From Quadrisphaera sp. INWT6 (GTDB taxonomy: Bacteria > Actinomycetota > Actinomycetes > Actinomycetales > Quadrisphaeraceae): a stretch of 64,000 nucleotides of DNA. Position numbers and translations under genes: made by a program. The DNA lies in contig NZ_VUOH01000006.1 in the NCBI RefSeq assembly GCF_015390235.1, forward strand, positions 248,001-312,000, in the 5' to 3' direction. Numbering within the stretch: the stretch's first letter is position 1; the number at the start of each line of letters is the position of its first letter. Below the pieces are notes generated by a model. That model saw nothing but the letters and a program-made list of their open reading frames with translations. It was not told where the DNA came from and did not search any database. Shown here in pieces: positions 1 to 10,475 of the stretch.

Positions 1-1292
1 AGCTCGCGCTGCAGGGGGGCCAGCTCGGCGAGGTCGGCGGGGGTGCGCCGCCAGCGCGCCTCGGGGCGGCGGCGCAGCGCGCCGAGGCCCGTGCACGGGG
101 CGTCGACGAGGACCCTGTCGAACTGCCCGGGGCGCTCCTCGCCGACGGCGCGGCCGTCACCGGCGACCACCTCGACGGTCCCGGGGTGCTCGGCGAGCAC
201 CCCGGCGAGCGCCTGCTGGACCAGCTTCGCGCGGTGGGGGGCCACCTCGACGGCGAGCAGCCGGGCCCCGCGCTCGGCGGCGCTGGCGGCGAGCAGCGCG
301 GCCTTGCCGCCCGGGCCGGCGCACAGGTCGGCCCAGCGCTCGTCAGGACCGCCGGAGGCGCCTGAGCCGCCGGAGCCGAGCAGCGGCGCGGCGAGCAGGG
401 CGAGGGCCGCGAGCTGGCTGCCCTCGTCCTGCACCCGGGCGCGGGCGGCGCGGACGGCGGGCAGGGAGGCCGGGTCGCCCTCGGGCATCACGGCTGCCAC
501 CGGCGACCAGCGGCCGGGCTGCGCACCGGCTCCCACCAGCTCCTCGGCGGTGGCGAGACCGGGCAGGGCCGCCAGCGCGACCAGGGGGCGGGCGTTGTCG
601 GCCGCGAGCAGGGCCTGGAGCTCGCTCGCGGGGCGGCCGGCGGCCACGAGCGCCTCGCGCATCGCGCGGACCACCCACGCGGGGTGGCTCTCGCGGACGG
701 CGAGAGCGCCGACCGGGTCGGCTCCGGGCCCCTCGCTCGGGGGCGCGACCTCGTCGAGCCAGGCGGCGAGGTCGCGGGCGGCGACGCGCCGCAGCACGGC
801 GTTGGCCAGGCCGCTGGCGCCGGTGCCGACGGCGCCGCGGACGAGGGCCACGGTCTCGGAGACGGCGGCGTGCTGGGCCACGCGGGTGGCCAGCAGCTGG
901 TGGGCCCCCAGGCGCAGGGCGTCGAGCAGGGGCGGGTCGAGCTGGTCCAGGGGCCTGTCGACGCAGGCCGCGAGCACGGCGTCGTAGGTGCCGCGGCCGC
1001 GCAGCGCGCCGTAGGCGAGCTCGGTGGCGAAGGCGGCGTCGCGGGTGTCGAGGCGCTGCTCGCGCAGGAGGCGGGGCAGCACGAGGTTGGCGTAGGCGTC
1101 CTGCTCCTCGACGGCGCGCAGCACGTCGAAGGCGACGCGGCGGGCGGGATCGCCGGTGCGGGGGCGGGCCGCGGGGCGGCTCGCCGTCCACGGCCGGGAG
1201 CGGTCGGGACCGCCGCGCCCGCCGGGTCGCTGGGAGCGCTGGGGCCGCTGCGGGCCCTGGGGACGCTGCGGGGGGCCGGAACGCTCGCTCAC
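1..1292 (-). CDS. rsmB: 16S rRNA (cytosine-5) methyltransferase RsmB, C-terminus cut by window edge
   Basis: Family role: methylates a cytosine of 16S rRNA using SAM, with an N-terminal NusB-like RNA-binding domain and a C-terminal Rossmann methyltransferase. Reading from GTG at 1292, about 430 residues are visible. The NusB-like part (roughly residues 45-190) contains [19 protein letters not shown]. The SAM-binding motif I appears as [13 protein letters not shown] near residue 325, and motif IV as VDAPCTGLG near residue 398 with one of the two conserved cysteines. The second catalytic cysteine region lies beyond base 1. The first ~35 residues are Pro/Arg/Gly-rich and probably disordered. The GTG start overlaps the fmt stop in a GTGA, so translation is likely coupled to fmt. 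Confidence 0.93.
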   Translation of the reverse strand, partial: MSERSGPPQRPQGPQRPQRSQRPGGRGGPDRSRPWTASRPAARPRTGDPARRVAFDVLRAVEEQDAYANLVLPRLLREQRLDTRDAAFATELAYGALRGRGTYDAVLAACVDRPLDQLDPPLLDALRLGAHQLLATRVAQHAAVSETVALVRGAVGTGASGLANAVLRRVAARDLAAWLDEVAPPSEGPGADPVGALAVRESHPAWVVRAMREALVAAGRPASELQALLAADNARPLVALAALPGLATAEELVGAGAQPGRWSPVAAVMPEGDPASLPAVRAARARVQDEGSQLAALALLAAPLLGSGGSGASGGPDERWADLCAGPGGKAALLAASAAERGARLLAVEVAPHRAKLVQQALAGVLAEHPGTVEVVAGDGRAVGEERPGQFDRVLVDAPCTGLGALRRRPEARWRRTPADLAELAPLQRE

Positions 1293-2263
1293 GCCAGCAC
1301 CTCCCCGCCCTCGAGGCGGGCTCCGCGGGCCCAGGCGGCGGCGGGCATGGCCCGCTTGCCGGCGGGCTGCACCTCCCCGAGGCGGACGGGCGTGGTGGCG
1401 GTGCCGACGAGCACCTCCTGCCCCTCGACGCGCAGCTCGCCGGGCGCCAGGCGCGGCGACCCCGGCGCGGTGGCCAGCGAGACCGGGGACAGCGGCTCGA
1501 CCGGCCCGAGCTTCAGGCGCTCGACACCGCCGGCGGAATCCTCACCGCGCACCACCGTGGTCCACGACCCAGGAGCGGGGGTGCAGCCGCGGACGCGCCG
1601 GTCGACGGCGAAGGCGGGCTCGTCCCAGCGGACGCGGGCGTCCTCGACGGTCACCTTGGCGGCGTGGCTGACGCCCTCGGACGGCTGCGGCACGGGCACC
1701 AGCGCCCCGGACTCCAGCCCGTCGAGGGTGGCCACCAGCAGCCGCGCGCCGTCGGCGGCGAGGCGCCCGAGCAGCTCGCCGGAGGTCTCGCGGGGCCGCA
1801 CGTCCGTCGTCGTCGTCCCGAGGACGGGGCCGGTGTCCATGCCCTCCTCCAGGAGGAAGGTGGTGGTGCCGGTGACGTCGTCGCCGGCCATGACGGCGCG
1901 CTGCACCGGGGCCGCGCCGCGCCACGCGGGCAGCAGGGAGAAGTGCAGGTTCACCCAGCCCAGCGGGGGGACGTCGAGCGCGGCGCGCGGCAGGAGGTTG
2001 CCGTAGGCGACGACGGGGCAGCAGTCGGGCGCGAGCTCGGCCAGCCCGGCGAGGAACTCCGGGTCGCGGGCGCTGCGGGGCTGCAGCACCGGCAGCCCGG
2101 CGGCCAGCGCCCTGACCGTGACCGGGCTCTGGACGGCGCGCCGGCCGCGGCCGGCGACGGCGTCGGGGCGTGAGACGACGCCGACCACCTCGTGGTCGGA
2201 GGCCAGCAGGGCCTCCAGGGCCGTCTCGGCGACGGCCGGGGTCCCGGCGAAGACGAGGCGCAC
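1289..2263 (-). CDS. fmt: methionyl-tRNA formyltransferase
   Basis: Transfers a formyl group from 10-formyltetrahydrofolate to Met-tRNA(fMet) for translation initiation. The 324-residue product has the usual family length. It begins [13 protein letters not shown] (GTG start), typical of the N-terminal formyltransferase Rossmann fold, and carries the hallmark [16 protein letters not shown] (catalytic Asn and His) followed by the GMDTG segment with the catalytic Asp. The C-terminal OB-like domain follows ([13 protein letters not shown]). The open frame continues upstream to 2971, but that part is out-of-frame shadow of the permease, and only the start at 2263 gives the conserved N-terminus. It begins 4 bases after the upstream permease stop, so it is probably co-transcribed with the ABC operon. 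Confidence 0.96.
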   Translation of the reverse strand: MRLVFAGTPAVAETALEALLASDHEVVGVVSRPDAVAGRGRRAVQSPVTVRALAAGLPVLQPRSARDPEFLAGLAELAPDCCPVVAYGNLLPRAALDVPPLGWVNLHFSLLPAWRGAAPVQRAVMAGDDVTGTTTFLLEEGMDTGPVLGTTTTDVRPRETSGELLGRLAADGARLLVATLDGLESGALVPVPQPSEGVSHAAKVTVEDARVRWDEPAFAVDRRVRGCTPAPGSWTTVVRGEDSAGGVERLKLGPVEPLSPVSLATAPGSPRLAPGELRVEGQEVLVGTATTPVRLGEVQPAGKRAMPAAAWARGARLEGGEVLA

Positions 2264-2267
2264 CGGG

Positions 2268-4523
2268 TCACGGTACCGACCGGCCGCTGACGGCTGGCGT
2301 CCGCCGCGAGGCGAGCACGGCGGTGAGCACGGAGCAGGTGACGACGGCGGCTGCGGGCACCAGCGCCCACGCCGCTGCCGCTGGCCGTCCGACGGCGCCG
2401 AGCCCCAGCGGACCCGCGGCGACCGCCGCGAGCGCCGCACCGGTGAGCACCCCCAGCGCGGCGCCCGCGGCGGCCAGGGGCACCAGCTCGGCCACCGCGA
2501 GCGAGCGCACCGCCGCGCGGGGCGTCCCGAGCACCGCGGTGGCGGCCGCCTCGGTGCGGCGCTGCGGCTCGGTGGCCACGGCGTCGAGGACGACGGCGAG
2601 CGCCCCCAGCACCGCGAGCGCCGCGGCGACGAGCACGGCGAGGTGGCGCAGCTCGAGGGCCAGCACCGCGGCGGCGGCCTGCGCCGGCGCCGCGGTCCCG
2701 GACGCGGGGGCGGCCCGGTGGGCGGCGGCCAGGAGCACCGCGGTGGCGGCCCCGCTGGTGGTGAGGACCAGCGCGACGAGCACCGGGGTGCGCCGCGCGG
2801 CGGCCTCGAGGCGCGACGCGGCGACCAGCGCGACGGCGCCGCCGCGGCGGGCGGCGCGGGTGCGCAGCGGTGGCAGCAGCGGCAGGAGCAGCCGCCGCCC
2901 CACCAGGGCCGCGGCGAGCGCCCCCAGGGGCAGGGCCGCGGCGGCGAGGGGACCCGTGCTCGGGGGGCCACCCGTGCCGGACGTCACCAGCGCCGTCAGC
3001 GCGAGCACCGCGAGGAGCACCACCGCGGCGTCGAGCGCCAGGGCGCGGGCGCGCCGGTCGCCGGGGTGGACGGGACCGGTGGGGCGGGCGGTCCCGTCCA
3101 CGGCCGCCGCGGCGAGCGCGGAGAGCAGGGCGGGTGCGGCGACGGCGAGGACCAGCAGCGGGACCAGCAGCAGGACCAGCGCTGGGCCCGGTGCTGGGCC
3201 CGGTGCGGCGCTGCCGGTGAGGGGGGAGCCGGTGACGGGGGTGGCGAGGGCGAGGCCCACCAGCACCGCCACCAGTGCGACCGCTGCCGCCTCCACCGCC
3301 GCCTCCACCGCCGTGGCGGTCAGCGGCGCCCCCCGGGTGCGGAGCACCCCGAGCGCGCGGGAGCGGCGGGCGACGAGCAGGGAGGAGGCCAGCACCACGA
3401 GGGCGGCCGTCGCCGCGAGCAGCGAGGCGAGCAGCACCACCGACCGGGCGCGCGCGGCGGCGACCTGGGAGGCGGCGTCGCGGAGCAGGTCGTCGAGGTC
3501 GGTGCGCAGCCGGGCCGGTGCTCCGGAGACGCCGGGCAGCTGGGCGGGCGGCGCGGCCTCCAGGGCCGCCAGGGCCCGCGCAGTGGTCGCGGCGCTGGTG
3601 GCGCGCAGGGCCGCCGGCCGCACCGGCAGGGCGGTGGTCAGCACCGGCAGGGCGGCGGGCAGGGCCACCAGGGCGGGCACCTGCGCGTCGTCGACGAGCG
3701 CCGCGACGTCGGTGGCCGCGGTCGGCCCGCTGCCGGTGGTGCGGGGGGCGAGCAGCCCGGGAGCGGTCCGCCAGGCGGGGTCGTCGGCGTCGGCGGGGGT
3801 GAACAGGCCGCTGACCACGACGTCGAGCGCCGACCCGCCGGTGCCGCCGAGCACCGCGGGCAGACGGTCGCCGGGGCCCACGCCGAGGGCGGTGGCCACG
3901 GGCTCCGCGAGGCCGACGGCCAGGGACAGCCCCCCGCCGTCGTCTCCGGAGGGCGGCGGTGGGCCGGCCGGGCCACCGGCGGTCCACACCACCTGGGGCT
4001 CTCCGCCGTCCGCGGCCGGCCGCACGGGGTGGACCAGCCGCAGCGAGGTCAGGCCCTGCTCGCCGCGGGCCAGGACCGTGCCGAGGCGCGCCACCGACAG
4101 GGCGGCCACCGGCTCGCCGAGCACCCCCGGGACCGCCTGCCCGACGGCGCGGGCCTGGGCCGCGACCGCACCGTCGAGGGTGTCCGCGGTGACGCCGAGG
4201 TCGGCGGCGGACTCCCCCAGCGGCACCTCGAGCACCACGGCGGCGCGCTCCGGGTCGCTCGTCGGGTCGCTCGTCGGGTCGCTCGCCGGGGCGGCCGCCG
4301 CCGCGGCCACCGCGCGGTCGGCGGCGTCCTCGACCCCGGCGGGGACGACGACGGCGAGCGCGACCGCCAGCGCCAGGAGCACCGCGGTGACGACGTGCAG
4401 ACCCGCGTCGGACGCGGTGCGCCGCAGCGCCACCGACACCGGCGAGGGGTGCAGCGCCCGGCGCACCCGTGCCACGGCCCCCGTCCGGGTCGGCTCCCCC
4501 GGTCGTCGTCCTCGGGGGCTCAC
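2268..4523 (-). CDS. FtsX-like ABC transporter permease (second permease of the operon)
   Basis: A 751-residue membrane protein of the MacB/FtsX superfamily, the transmembrane half of a lipoprotein, peptide or drug ABC system working with the two ATPases at 8048-9624. One membrane helix near residues 35-55 ([20 protein letters not shown]) is followed by a ~330-residue extracellular region, then a helix bundle starting [19 protein letters not shown] with the cytoplasmic loop [16 protein letters not shown], and a last helix pair ending [10 protein letters not shown]. The extracellular region contains a [10 protein letters not shown] repeat (4250-4290). The GTG start overlaps the stop of the preceding permease (GTGA). 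Substrate cannot be read from sequence. Confidence 0.85.
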   Translation of the reverse strand: MSPRGRRPGEPTRTGAVARVRRALHPSPVSVALRRTASDAGLHVVTAVLLALAVALAVVVPAGVEDAADRAVAAAAAAPASDPTSDPTSDPERAAVVLEVPLGESAADLGVTADTLDGAVAAQARAVGQAVPGVLGEPVAALSVARLGTVLARGEQGLTSLRLVHPVRPAADGGEPQVVWTAGGPAGPPPPSGDDGGGLSLAVGLAEPVATALGVGPGDRLPAVLGGTGGSALDVVVSGLFTPADADDPAWRTAPGLLAPRTTGSGPTAATDVAALVDDAQVPALVALPAALPVLTTALPVRPAALRATSAATTARALAALEAAPPAQLPGVSGAPARLRTDLDDLLRDAASQVAAARARSVVLLASLLAATAALVVLASSLLVARRSRALGVLRTRGAPLTATAVEAAVEAAAVALVAVLVGLALATPVTGSPLTGSAAPGPAPGPALVLLLVPLLVLAVAAPALLSALAAAAVDGTARPTGPVHPGDRRARALALDAAVVLLAVLALTALVTSGTGGPPSTGPLAAAALPLGALAAALVGRRLLLPLLPPLRTRAARRGGAVALVAASRLEAAARRTPVLVALVLTTSGAATAVLLAAAHRAAPASGTAAPAQAAAAVLALELRHLAVLVAAALAVLGALAVVLDAVATEPQRRTEAAATAVLGTPRAAVRSLAVAELVPLAAAGAALGVLTGAALAAVAAGPLGLGAVGRPAAAAWALVPAAAVVTCSVLTAVLASRRTPAVSGRSVP

Positions 4524-5371
4524 GAGCCACCACCCCGGCGGGCGGCCACGACGCCGGTCACCCCGGAGACCAGCAGCGGCACCGCGACGAGCACCACCAG
4601 CACCCCCAGCACCCCGGCCGCCAGCAGCAGCGGCGCACCGGTGAGGGCGGCGCGGAGCACGAGGGCGGCGTCCGCGCCGGGGACCGGGAGGCCGCCGTCG
4701 GGCGCGCGCACCAGTGCGGGGACCACCGCCGCGGCGACCACCAGACCGGCCAGCCCCCCGACGAGCAGCGCGAGCAGCAGCTGCAGGGCCCGCGGGGCGA
4801 CGACCACCCGCAGCCGCTCGCGACGGCGGACCCCCAGCACCGCGAGCCGGGCGCTCGTGCGGGCGTCGTCGGGTGCTGCGGCGGCCACCTGCAGGGCCGG
4901 TCCCGCCAGCGCCGCCGCGGCCGCCGTCACGAGCAGCAGGGCCCAGCCCGCCCTCAGGGCCGCTGCGAGCGGTGCGTCCTGCGCGTCGGCGGTGGCCTGC
5001 ACCAGGCCCGTCGCGGTGCCCAGCCCGGCCGACTCCACGGCAGCGACCGCCGCGCGCTGCCGCTCGGCGTCCAGCGGGCCGCCCGGGGAGCCGCTCGCGG
5101 AGCTGCTCGGGGCGCTGCTCGGGGCGCTGCTCGGGGAGCTGAGCCACCACCGGTCGGGGGCGGGCACCACGCCGCCGGCCAGCAGCGCGGCGTCGAGGGC
5201 GTCGACGTCGGCCAGCAGCGCGGGCTCGCCGGGCGCAGCCGGCACCGCCGGGACCACCCCCACGACCCGGGCGACCACCTGCAGCTGCCCCACGACGACC
5301 GCCACCTGCTGCCCCGTCCGGGCACCCACCTGGTCGGCCAGCTCCGGGGAGACGAGGACCGGCAGCGCCTC

Positions 5372-5375
5372 GGGG
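5372..5375 (-). other. frameshift point in ABC permease (C run)
   Basis: Codon-by-codon reading of the minus strand switches frame here. One extra C (CCCCC instead of CCCC) would join the two protein halves smoothly as ...SLPAPEALPVLV.... No slippery-heptamer or strong stimulatory hairpin was recognised, so programmed frameshifting is not favoured. Confidence 0.75.
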
Positions 5376-6118
5376 CCGGCAGCGACTGCGCCCGCACCAC
5401 GGCCCCGGTCTGCGGCAGACCCGCCGGGCGCACCAGGGCGCTGACGACGACGGCGGGGCCCCCGCTCGCGGACCCGCCGGCGCCCGAGGGCTCGACCTGC
5501 ACGGAGGTGCTGCTCAGCGCCCCCTCGGCGCCGTCGCCCCCGGTGGTCGTGCTCCAGCCGGCCGCCCCAGCGGCTGCGCCCGGCGGGGCCTGCGCTCCGG
5601 GCAGGTCGAGGCGCACCTGGAGGCGCTGCTCGACGACGGCGAGGGGGTCGTCGGGGTCGGCGTCCGCGCTCGGCAGCACCCGCAGCCACGCGCCCACCAC
5701 CTGCAGGGAGCCGGTGGCGCCCGGGGCGGGCAGGGCGATGTCGTGCGCCTCGCCGTCGAGCACCACCGGGGTGCCGTCGAGCACCGCGAGCACCCCCCGC
5801 GGGTCGCGGACCAGGAGGGAGGGGACCACCTGCAGCTCGGGCAGCTGCAGGCGGGTCGTGAGACCGCCGTCGAGCGCGCCCCGCCCGCTCACCGCGAGGC
5901 GCACCGGCCCCGCGGGCAGCGCCGGGCCGGTGAGCTCCTCGCCGTCCAGCTGCCGGGCGGCCGGGAGCCCCCGCGCGCCGTCCGCGGGGGCGGAGACCAG
6001 GGACACGGGGCCGGCGGCGGAGCGCGTGCCGAGGGCGACCCGCAGCACGGCGACCGGGGAGGGCGCCAGGCCGGTGGCGGCGGCGAGGGCGGCGGACGTC
6101 CGCAGGGCGCCCACCCCG

Positions 6119-6172
6119 TCACCAGCCCCGCCACCAGCCCCGCCACCAGCCCCGCCACCAGCCCCGCCACCA
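6119..6172 (-). repeat. 12-base tandem repeat coding a Gly/Ala linker
   Basis: On the plus strand the unit ccaccagccccg recurs about four times in a row. On the coding (minus) strand it encodes GGGA repeated four times, a flexible linker between SDDGP and DGVG in the extracellular part of the large permease. Repeat-number variation here would keep the frame. Confidence 0.8.
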
Positions 6173-8047
6173 GGGCCGTCGTCGCTGGTGAGGGGCGTCT
6201 CGACGACGACGTCGGACCCCTGCGCCGCCGCCACCTGCTGCGCCGTCGACGCCGTCCACGCGGCGCGCCACGCCAGCGCCGTCGTGGTGGTGGCGGCGGA
6301 GAGGATCACGAGCGCCGCCGTGGCGCCGGCGAGGGGTCCGCGGGCCAGGGCCCACCCGGCCACGGCCCGCGAGACGCCCGGGCTGCGGCGCGCGGTGCGC
6401 TCACCGACCCGGCGCAGCAGGCCCAGCACCCGCAGCCCCAGCAGCGCCGAGGCCAGCAGCGCCAGCGCGGGAGCCGCCACCAGCGCCACCCCGGTGGTCG
6501 CCGAGCTGCCGGCGGCGGACCCGTCGGATCGCAGCTGCCACGCGGCGGCCGCCGCCACGGCCAGCAGCAGCACGTCGGCGCCGGACCGGGCGAGGGGTCC
6601 GCGCACCGGCGCCCTGGTGGCGCGCCCCGGCGCGCCGGCCGCACCGCCCACCCCGGCGGCGCGGCCCCGGGCGAGCACGAGCAGCACCACGACGGCTGCC
6701 ACCGTCCCCGTGGCCGCAGCCGCCGCGAGCGCCGTCCCCCCACCGGCGAGCCCGCCGGGAGGAGGCGTGCCCGCGCCGATGACCGCACCGAGCAGCCCGC
6801 CCGCCGCCAGGGCGGACAGGGGCACCGCGAGGGCCACGGCGACCGCCACCAGCGGCAGCAGCTCAGCGGCGTCGCGCGCCAGCTGCTGGCGCGGGGAGGC
6901 TCCCCGCACGGCGAGCAGCACCGACTCGTCGCGGCGGCGCGCGGCGAGCAGCTGGGCCAGCGCGGCGAGCGCGACGAGGGCCGCCCCGGCCCCGGCCACC
7001 GCGGCGACGAGCAGCCCGGCCCCGGCGGTGCGCTGCTGGGCCGCGGCGCGCTCGAGGAGGCCGGGCAGGGCGGCGCTGGTGGAGGCGGCGGTGACCCGCG
7101 CGCCGAGGGCGTCGCGCACGGCGGTGCTGGGGGCGGGAGCCCGGGCCGCACCGGCGAGGAGGTCGTGGGCCCGCCTCGGGGTGAGGTCGGCCAGGTCGGG
7201 CACGACGACGGCGCCGCCGGTCGCCGCGGTGAGGGCCGCCGGGGCGCCGGGCGCGGCGAGGGCCGCCGGGTCGACCAGGAGCGGACCGACCGCGGGGCGC
7301 TGCACGCGACCTCTGGTCCCGGGCACGCCGGCGGCCGTCGTGGTGCCTGCGCCGCGCAGCGGGTCGAGCCGCCACAGCAGGTCTCCCGGCCGCGGGCGGT
7401 AGGTGCCGACCACCACCGCGGTCAGCGGTGCGGTGGCGCTCTCGTCAGCGGGCGCCGGGGTCAGCACCGCCGTGGCCCCGAGCGGCAGGACGCCGGTCGC
7501 GGCGTCGGGGACCGCCACCTCCAGCGCCGTCCCCGCCCCCGACCCCCCGGGAGCGTCCGGCCAGCGCCCGGAGACCAGGTCGGCGTGGAGGGCCAGCCCG
7601 CCGGTGGCGTCGAACGAGCCGAGGGCGGCGAGGGTGCCGCTGTCGAGGTCGCGGTCACCAGCGCCGACAGCGGGGCCGCCGGCCGGGTCGAGGTAGCGGG
7701 CCGAGCTCGTCCAGGTCGTCGACCGCTGCGCCGGTGCGGGAGACGCCCCCGAGGCGAGCACGTCGGCGGCGTCGTCGAGCACCTGCTGCTGCTCGGCACC
7801 GGTGGTCCCGCCGGCGAGGGCCAGGCGCGCCAGGGCGGTGGTCTCCCGGGCGGGTGCGGCGGCCAGGGCGACGGCGAGGGCGGCGTCCTGACCGTCGGTG
7901 AGCAGGTGCGCGCTGGTGGCGGTCAGGGTCGTGGCGAGCAGGAGCAGCGCCGTCGCGGTCGCCAGGAGCCCCGCCTGCGCGCGGGCGCGGGCCAGGGCCC
8001 CGGTCAGCACCCCGTCGAGGCGCCCGCGGAGCAGCCCACCGGACGGG

Positions 8048-8752
8048 TCAGGCACCGGGGTGCTCGGGGAGCAGGTGCCCGTCGCTGATGCGGACCGCGC
8101 GGTCGGCCAGGGCGACGACGACCGGGTCGTGCGTGGCCACCAGCGCGCAGGTCCCCTCGGCCTCGACCACCCCCCTGATGAGCGCCAGCACGGTGCGTCC
8201 GGTCTCGGCGTCGAGCTGGCCGGTGGGCTCGTCGGCCAGCAGCAGCCGCGGCGAGCCCGCGAGCGCCCGGGCCACGGCCACGCGCTGCTGCTGGCCCCCC
8301 GACATCTCCGCGGGCCGCTGCGCGGCGTGCGGGCCGAGGCCCACCAGCTCCAGGACCTGCGCCACCCGGCGCTCCCGCGCGTCGGCGGGGACGCCGCGCA
8401 CCCGCAGCGGCAGGCCGGTGTTCTCCGCGGCGGTGAGCAGCGGCAGCAGCCCGAACCCCTGGAGCACGAAGGCGACGACGTCGCGGCGCAGGCGCAGCAG
8501 CTCGTCCTCCCCGGCGGTGACGACGTCGACGCCGTCGACCACCACCTCGCCGGCGTCGGGGCGCAGCAGGCCGCCGAGGACGCTGAGCAGGCTCGACTTG
8601 CCCGAGCCGGACCGGCCGACGAGGGCGACCAGCTCTCCGGGGTGCAGGTCGAGGTCGACACCGCGCAGCGCGTGCACCGCGGCGGGGCCGGAGCCGCGGG
8701 TCAGCGCGACGCCGCGCGCCCGCACCAGCGGGTCGCCCACGGGCCCGGTCAC
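8048..8752 (-). CDS. ABC transporter ATP-binding protein, LolD/MacB type (second ATPase)
   Basis: A 234-residue nucleotide-binding subunit that energises the FtsX-type permeases downstream. Visible motifs: Walker A GRSGSGKSS near residues 46-54, Q-loop VLQGFGLLPLLTAAENT, signature MSGGQQQRVAVARALAG, Walker B RLLLADEPTGQLD and switch histidine ATHDP. The GTG start at 8752 overlaps the preceding ATPase stop (GTGA). The stop overlaps the permease start by 8 bases. All of this indicates one translationally coupled operon. Confidence 0.93.
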   Translation of the reverse strand: MTGPVGDPLVRARGVALTRGSGPAAVHALRGVDLDLHPGELVALVGRSGSGKSSLLSVLGGLLRPDAGEVVVDGVDVVTAGEDELLRLRRDVVAFVLQGFGLLPLLTAAENTGLPLRVRGVPADARERRVAQVLELVGLGPHAAQRPAEMSGGQQQRVAVARALAGSPRLLLADEPTGQLDAETGRTVLALIRGVVEAEGTCALVATHDPVVVALADRAVRISDGHLLPEHPGA

Positions 8753-9624
8753 CGGCCGGGCCGGTCAGCGGGCCGGACGGCGATGTGGTCGGCCTCCAGC
8801 GCCAGGCGCACCCGGTGGGCCAGCTCCAGCGCCTCGCGGTGCTCGCGCGGCAGCTGCACGCGACCGGCGCGGTCGAGCACCGCGAACTCCTCGGAGACCA
8901 GGCGGGCGGCGCCGTCGTCGTCCACCTCGGTGCGGCGCAGCACCTCGCTGCTCGTGCGCCCGTCGCGGATCGCCACCGTGCGGGCGACCTGCTCGGAGAC
9001 GCCCGGGTCGTGCGTCACCACGAGCACGGTGGTGCCCAGCTCGGTGCTCGCGGTGCTCAGCGCGGCGAGCACCTCGCGGCTGCTGGTGGTGTCGAGCTCG
9101 CCGGTGGGCTCGTCGGCGAGCAGCACCGCCGGTCGGTTGGCCAGGGCGACGGCGAGCGCGACCCGCTGCTGCTCACCACCGGAGGACTGTGCGGGACGGC
9201 GCTCCGCGACCCCCGCGACGCCGAGAACGCCCAGCAGCTCGCGGGTCCGCGCGGCGCGCTCGCGGCGGCCGGTGCCGGCCAGCGCCATCGGCAGGCCCAC
9301 GTTCTGCTCGGCGGTCAGGTGCGGGAGGAGGTTGCGGGCCGCCTGCTGGAACACCACGCCCACCACCTCGCGGCGGTACCTGACGCGCTGCCCCGCGGTC
9401 ATGCCGGCCAGCTCGTGCCCCGCCACGGTGGCGCGCCCCGCGCTGGGCGCGTCGGTGCCCGCGAGCACGTTGAGCAGGGTCGACTTGCCCGACCCGGACG
9501 CCCCGACGACGGCGACCACCTCGCCCGGCTCGACGCGCAGGTCGAGGCCCTGCAGGGCCTGGACCTCGGTGGTGCCGCTGCGGTGGATGCGCACCAGCTG
9601 CTCGCACAGCACCGCAGCGACCAC
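8749..9624 (-). CDS. ABC transporter ATP-binding protein, LolD/MacB type (first ATPase)
   Basis: A 291-residue ATPase, first gene of the five-gene ABC-fmt unit. Walker A GASGSGKST (about residues 41-49), Q-loop VVFQQAARNLLPHLTAEQNV, a slightly altered signature SSGGEQQRV, Walker B VLLADEPTGELD, switch THDPG. Compared with ordinary LolD-like ATPases (~230 residues) it has an extra ~60-residue tail (LVSEEFAVLDRAGRVQLPRE...) resembling a small beta-barrel or AbrB-like accessory domain of unknown role. A GGAGG ribosome site 6 bases upstream supports GTG 9624. Two different ATPases plus two permeases suggest a heterodimeric exporter or extractor. Confidence 0.92.
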   Translation of the reverse strand: MVAAVLCEQLVRIHRSGTTEVQALQGLDLRVEPGEVVAVVGASGSGKSTLLNVLAGTDAPSAGRATVAGHELAGMTAGQRVRYRREVVGVVFQQAARNLLPHLTAEQNVGLPMALAGTGRRERAARTRELLGVLGVAGVAERRPAQSSGGEQQRVALAVALANRPAVLLADEPTGELDTTSSREVLAALSTASTELGTTVLVVTHDPGVSEQVARTVAIRDGRTSSEVLRRTEVDDDGAARLVSEEFAVLDRAGRVQLPREHREALELAHRVRLALEADHIAVRPADRPGR

Positions 9625-9725
9625 GCCCGACCTCCGCCCCCCGACGCGGTCGACGTCGACCGGTTCGCCGAGGCTACCTTTTCCGGGGCGGTCGCAGGAC
9701 CGCCCCGGAGGGGGGACGCCCCAGG

Positions 9726-10475
9726 TCAGCCGCCGCTGCCCCCGCCGAGCAGGCCGCCGACGAGCCCGCCGACGCCGCCGACGCCGCCGACGATGTCGGC
9801 GACCAGGGCTGTCGGGGCGACGGTCGCGGTGATCGCCGTGATGCCCGGGACCGCCACGGTCGCCGTCAGGCCGGCCGTCCCGGTGGGAGCGAGCCCCGCG
9901 GTGGCCGCCACGCCCGCGACCCCGCCCACCGTCGCGGTGACGGCGGTGGTGGCCGTCCCGGCCGTCGTGGCCAGGCCGGCGGTGGCCCCCGCGACACCGG
10001 TGGTCGCGGTGTCCGCGATGCCGGCGACCCCGGCGACGAGGCTCGCCGTCCCGGCGGTGGCCATCCCACCGACCCCGGCGACGTCGGCGGTGAGGCCGAC
10101 CACGCCCGCGGTGCCGGTCGCGCCGGGGGTGCCCGCCGTGCCCGCCGTCCCGACGGACGCGGTGACGTCGACCAGGGCCCGGCTGGCGGTGGGAGCGGTG
10201 TCCGCCGTGTCGGCCCGGTCAGCGGTGGCGGCGGTGGAGGCCGTGGTCCCGGCGTTGCCCCGCTCCCCGACCTCGGCGGTGCTGGCCGTCCCGGCGGTGG
10301 TGGCGACCCCGGCGACCGGTGCGGTCTCCGCCACCGCCGCGGTCTCGGCGACGGGGGCCGTCTCGGCGACGGCGGCCGTCCGGGTGGTGTCGGGGTCCTC
10401 CGGCGCGGCGTACGCGGCGGCGGCACCGGCGATCGACAGCAGCACGGCGGCGGGCACGACCACGTGGAGCTTCAC
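9726..10475 (-). CDS. secreted low-complexity Ala/Thr/Val/Gly-rich protein
   Basis: About 249 residues. The first ~22 residues (KLHVVVPAAVLLSIAGAAAA) form a signal peptide with a likely AYA cleavage site, so export by Sec is expected. The mature chain is almost wholly Ala, Thr, Val and Gly, with ETAPVAETAAVAETAPVA-type periodicity near the N-terminus, then long stretches of TAG/VAG units, and a Gly-rich end (GGVGGVGGLVGG). No known domain recognised. GTG 10475 is preferred over ATG 10481 because AGGAG (10486-10482) touches the ATG but lies 6 bases from the GTG. It sits between priA and the ABC genes on the same strand and may be a surface or adhesive polymer, which is inference. Confidence 0.65.
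   Translation of the reverse strand: MKLHVVVPAAVLLSIAGAAAAYAAPEDPDTTRTAAVAETAPVAETAAVAETAPVAGVATTAGTASTAEVGERGNAGTTASTAATADRADTADTAPTASRALVDVTASVGTAGTAGTPGATGTAGVVGLTADVAGVGGMATAGTASLVAGVAGIADTATTGVAGATAGLATTAGTATTAVTATVGGVAGVAATAGLAPTGTAGLTATVAVPGITAITATVAPTALVADIVGGVGGVGGLVGGLLGGGSGG

Larger units (their letters stand above)
4520..8055 (-). pseudogene. giant FtsX-like ABC permease, interrupted by an apparent single-base deletion
   Basis: Reads from GTG 8055 (8-base overlap with the ATPase stop) as an FtsX-type permease: helix near residues 20-45, extracellular domain, helix bundle containing RRRDESVLLAVRGASPRQQL, then a second extracellular region. The reading leaves frame at the CCCC run on this strand (5372-5375): before it the frame gives VVRAQSLPAP, after it the continuation EALPVLVSPELADQV is found one base back. 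Restoring one C gives about 1178 residues ending [14 protein letters not shown] at 4520. The distal part still looks fully coding, with conserved FtsX loop VLGVRRRERLRV and helices, so either the mutation is recent or the base is a sequencing error. Gly/Ser-rich 12-base repeats occur at 6119-6172 and 5100-5142. Confidence 0.8.

Noticed and set aside
2264-2971. Upstream extension of the fmt frame
   Set aside because: The extra residues are Pro/Arg/Ser-rich shadow of the permease; the conserved formyltransferase N-terminus begins exactly at 2263.
5360-5390. Programmed frameshift in the large permease
   Set aside because: No slippery heptamer with a convincing downstream structure was found, and four other genes show the same kind of one-base loss, so an accidental or technical deletion is simpler.
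2118-7402. Very long open frames on the plus strand (over 900 codons) opposite the ABC permeases
   Set aside because: They are antisense shadows of high-GC coding sequence: composition is Arg/Gly/Gln or Ser/Ala-Arg rich, no domain is recognisable, and the minus strand holds clear helices and motifs.
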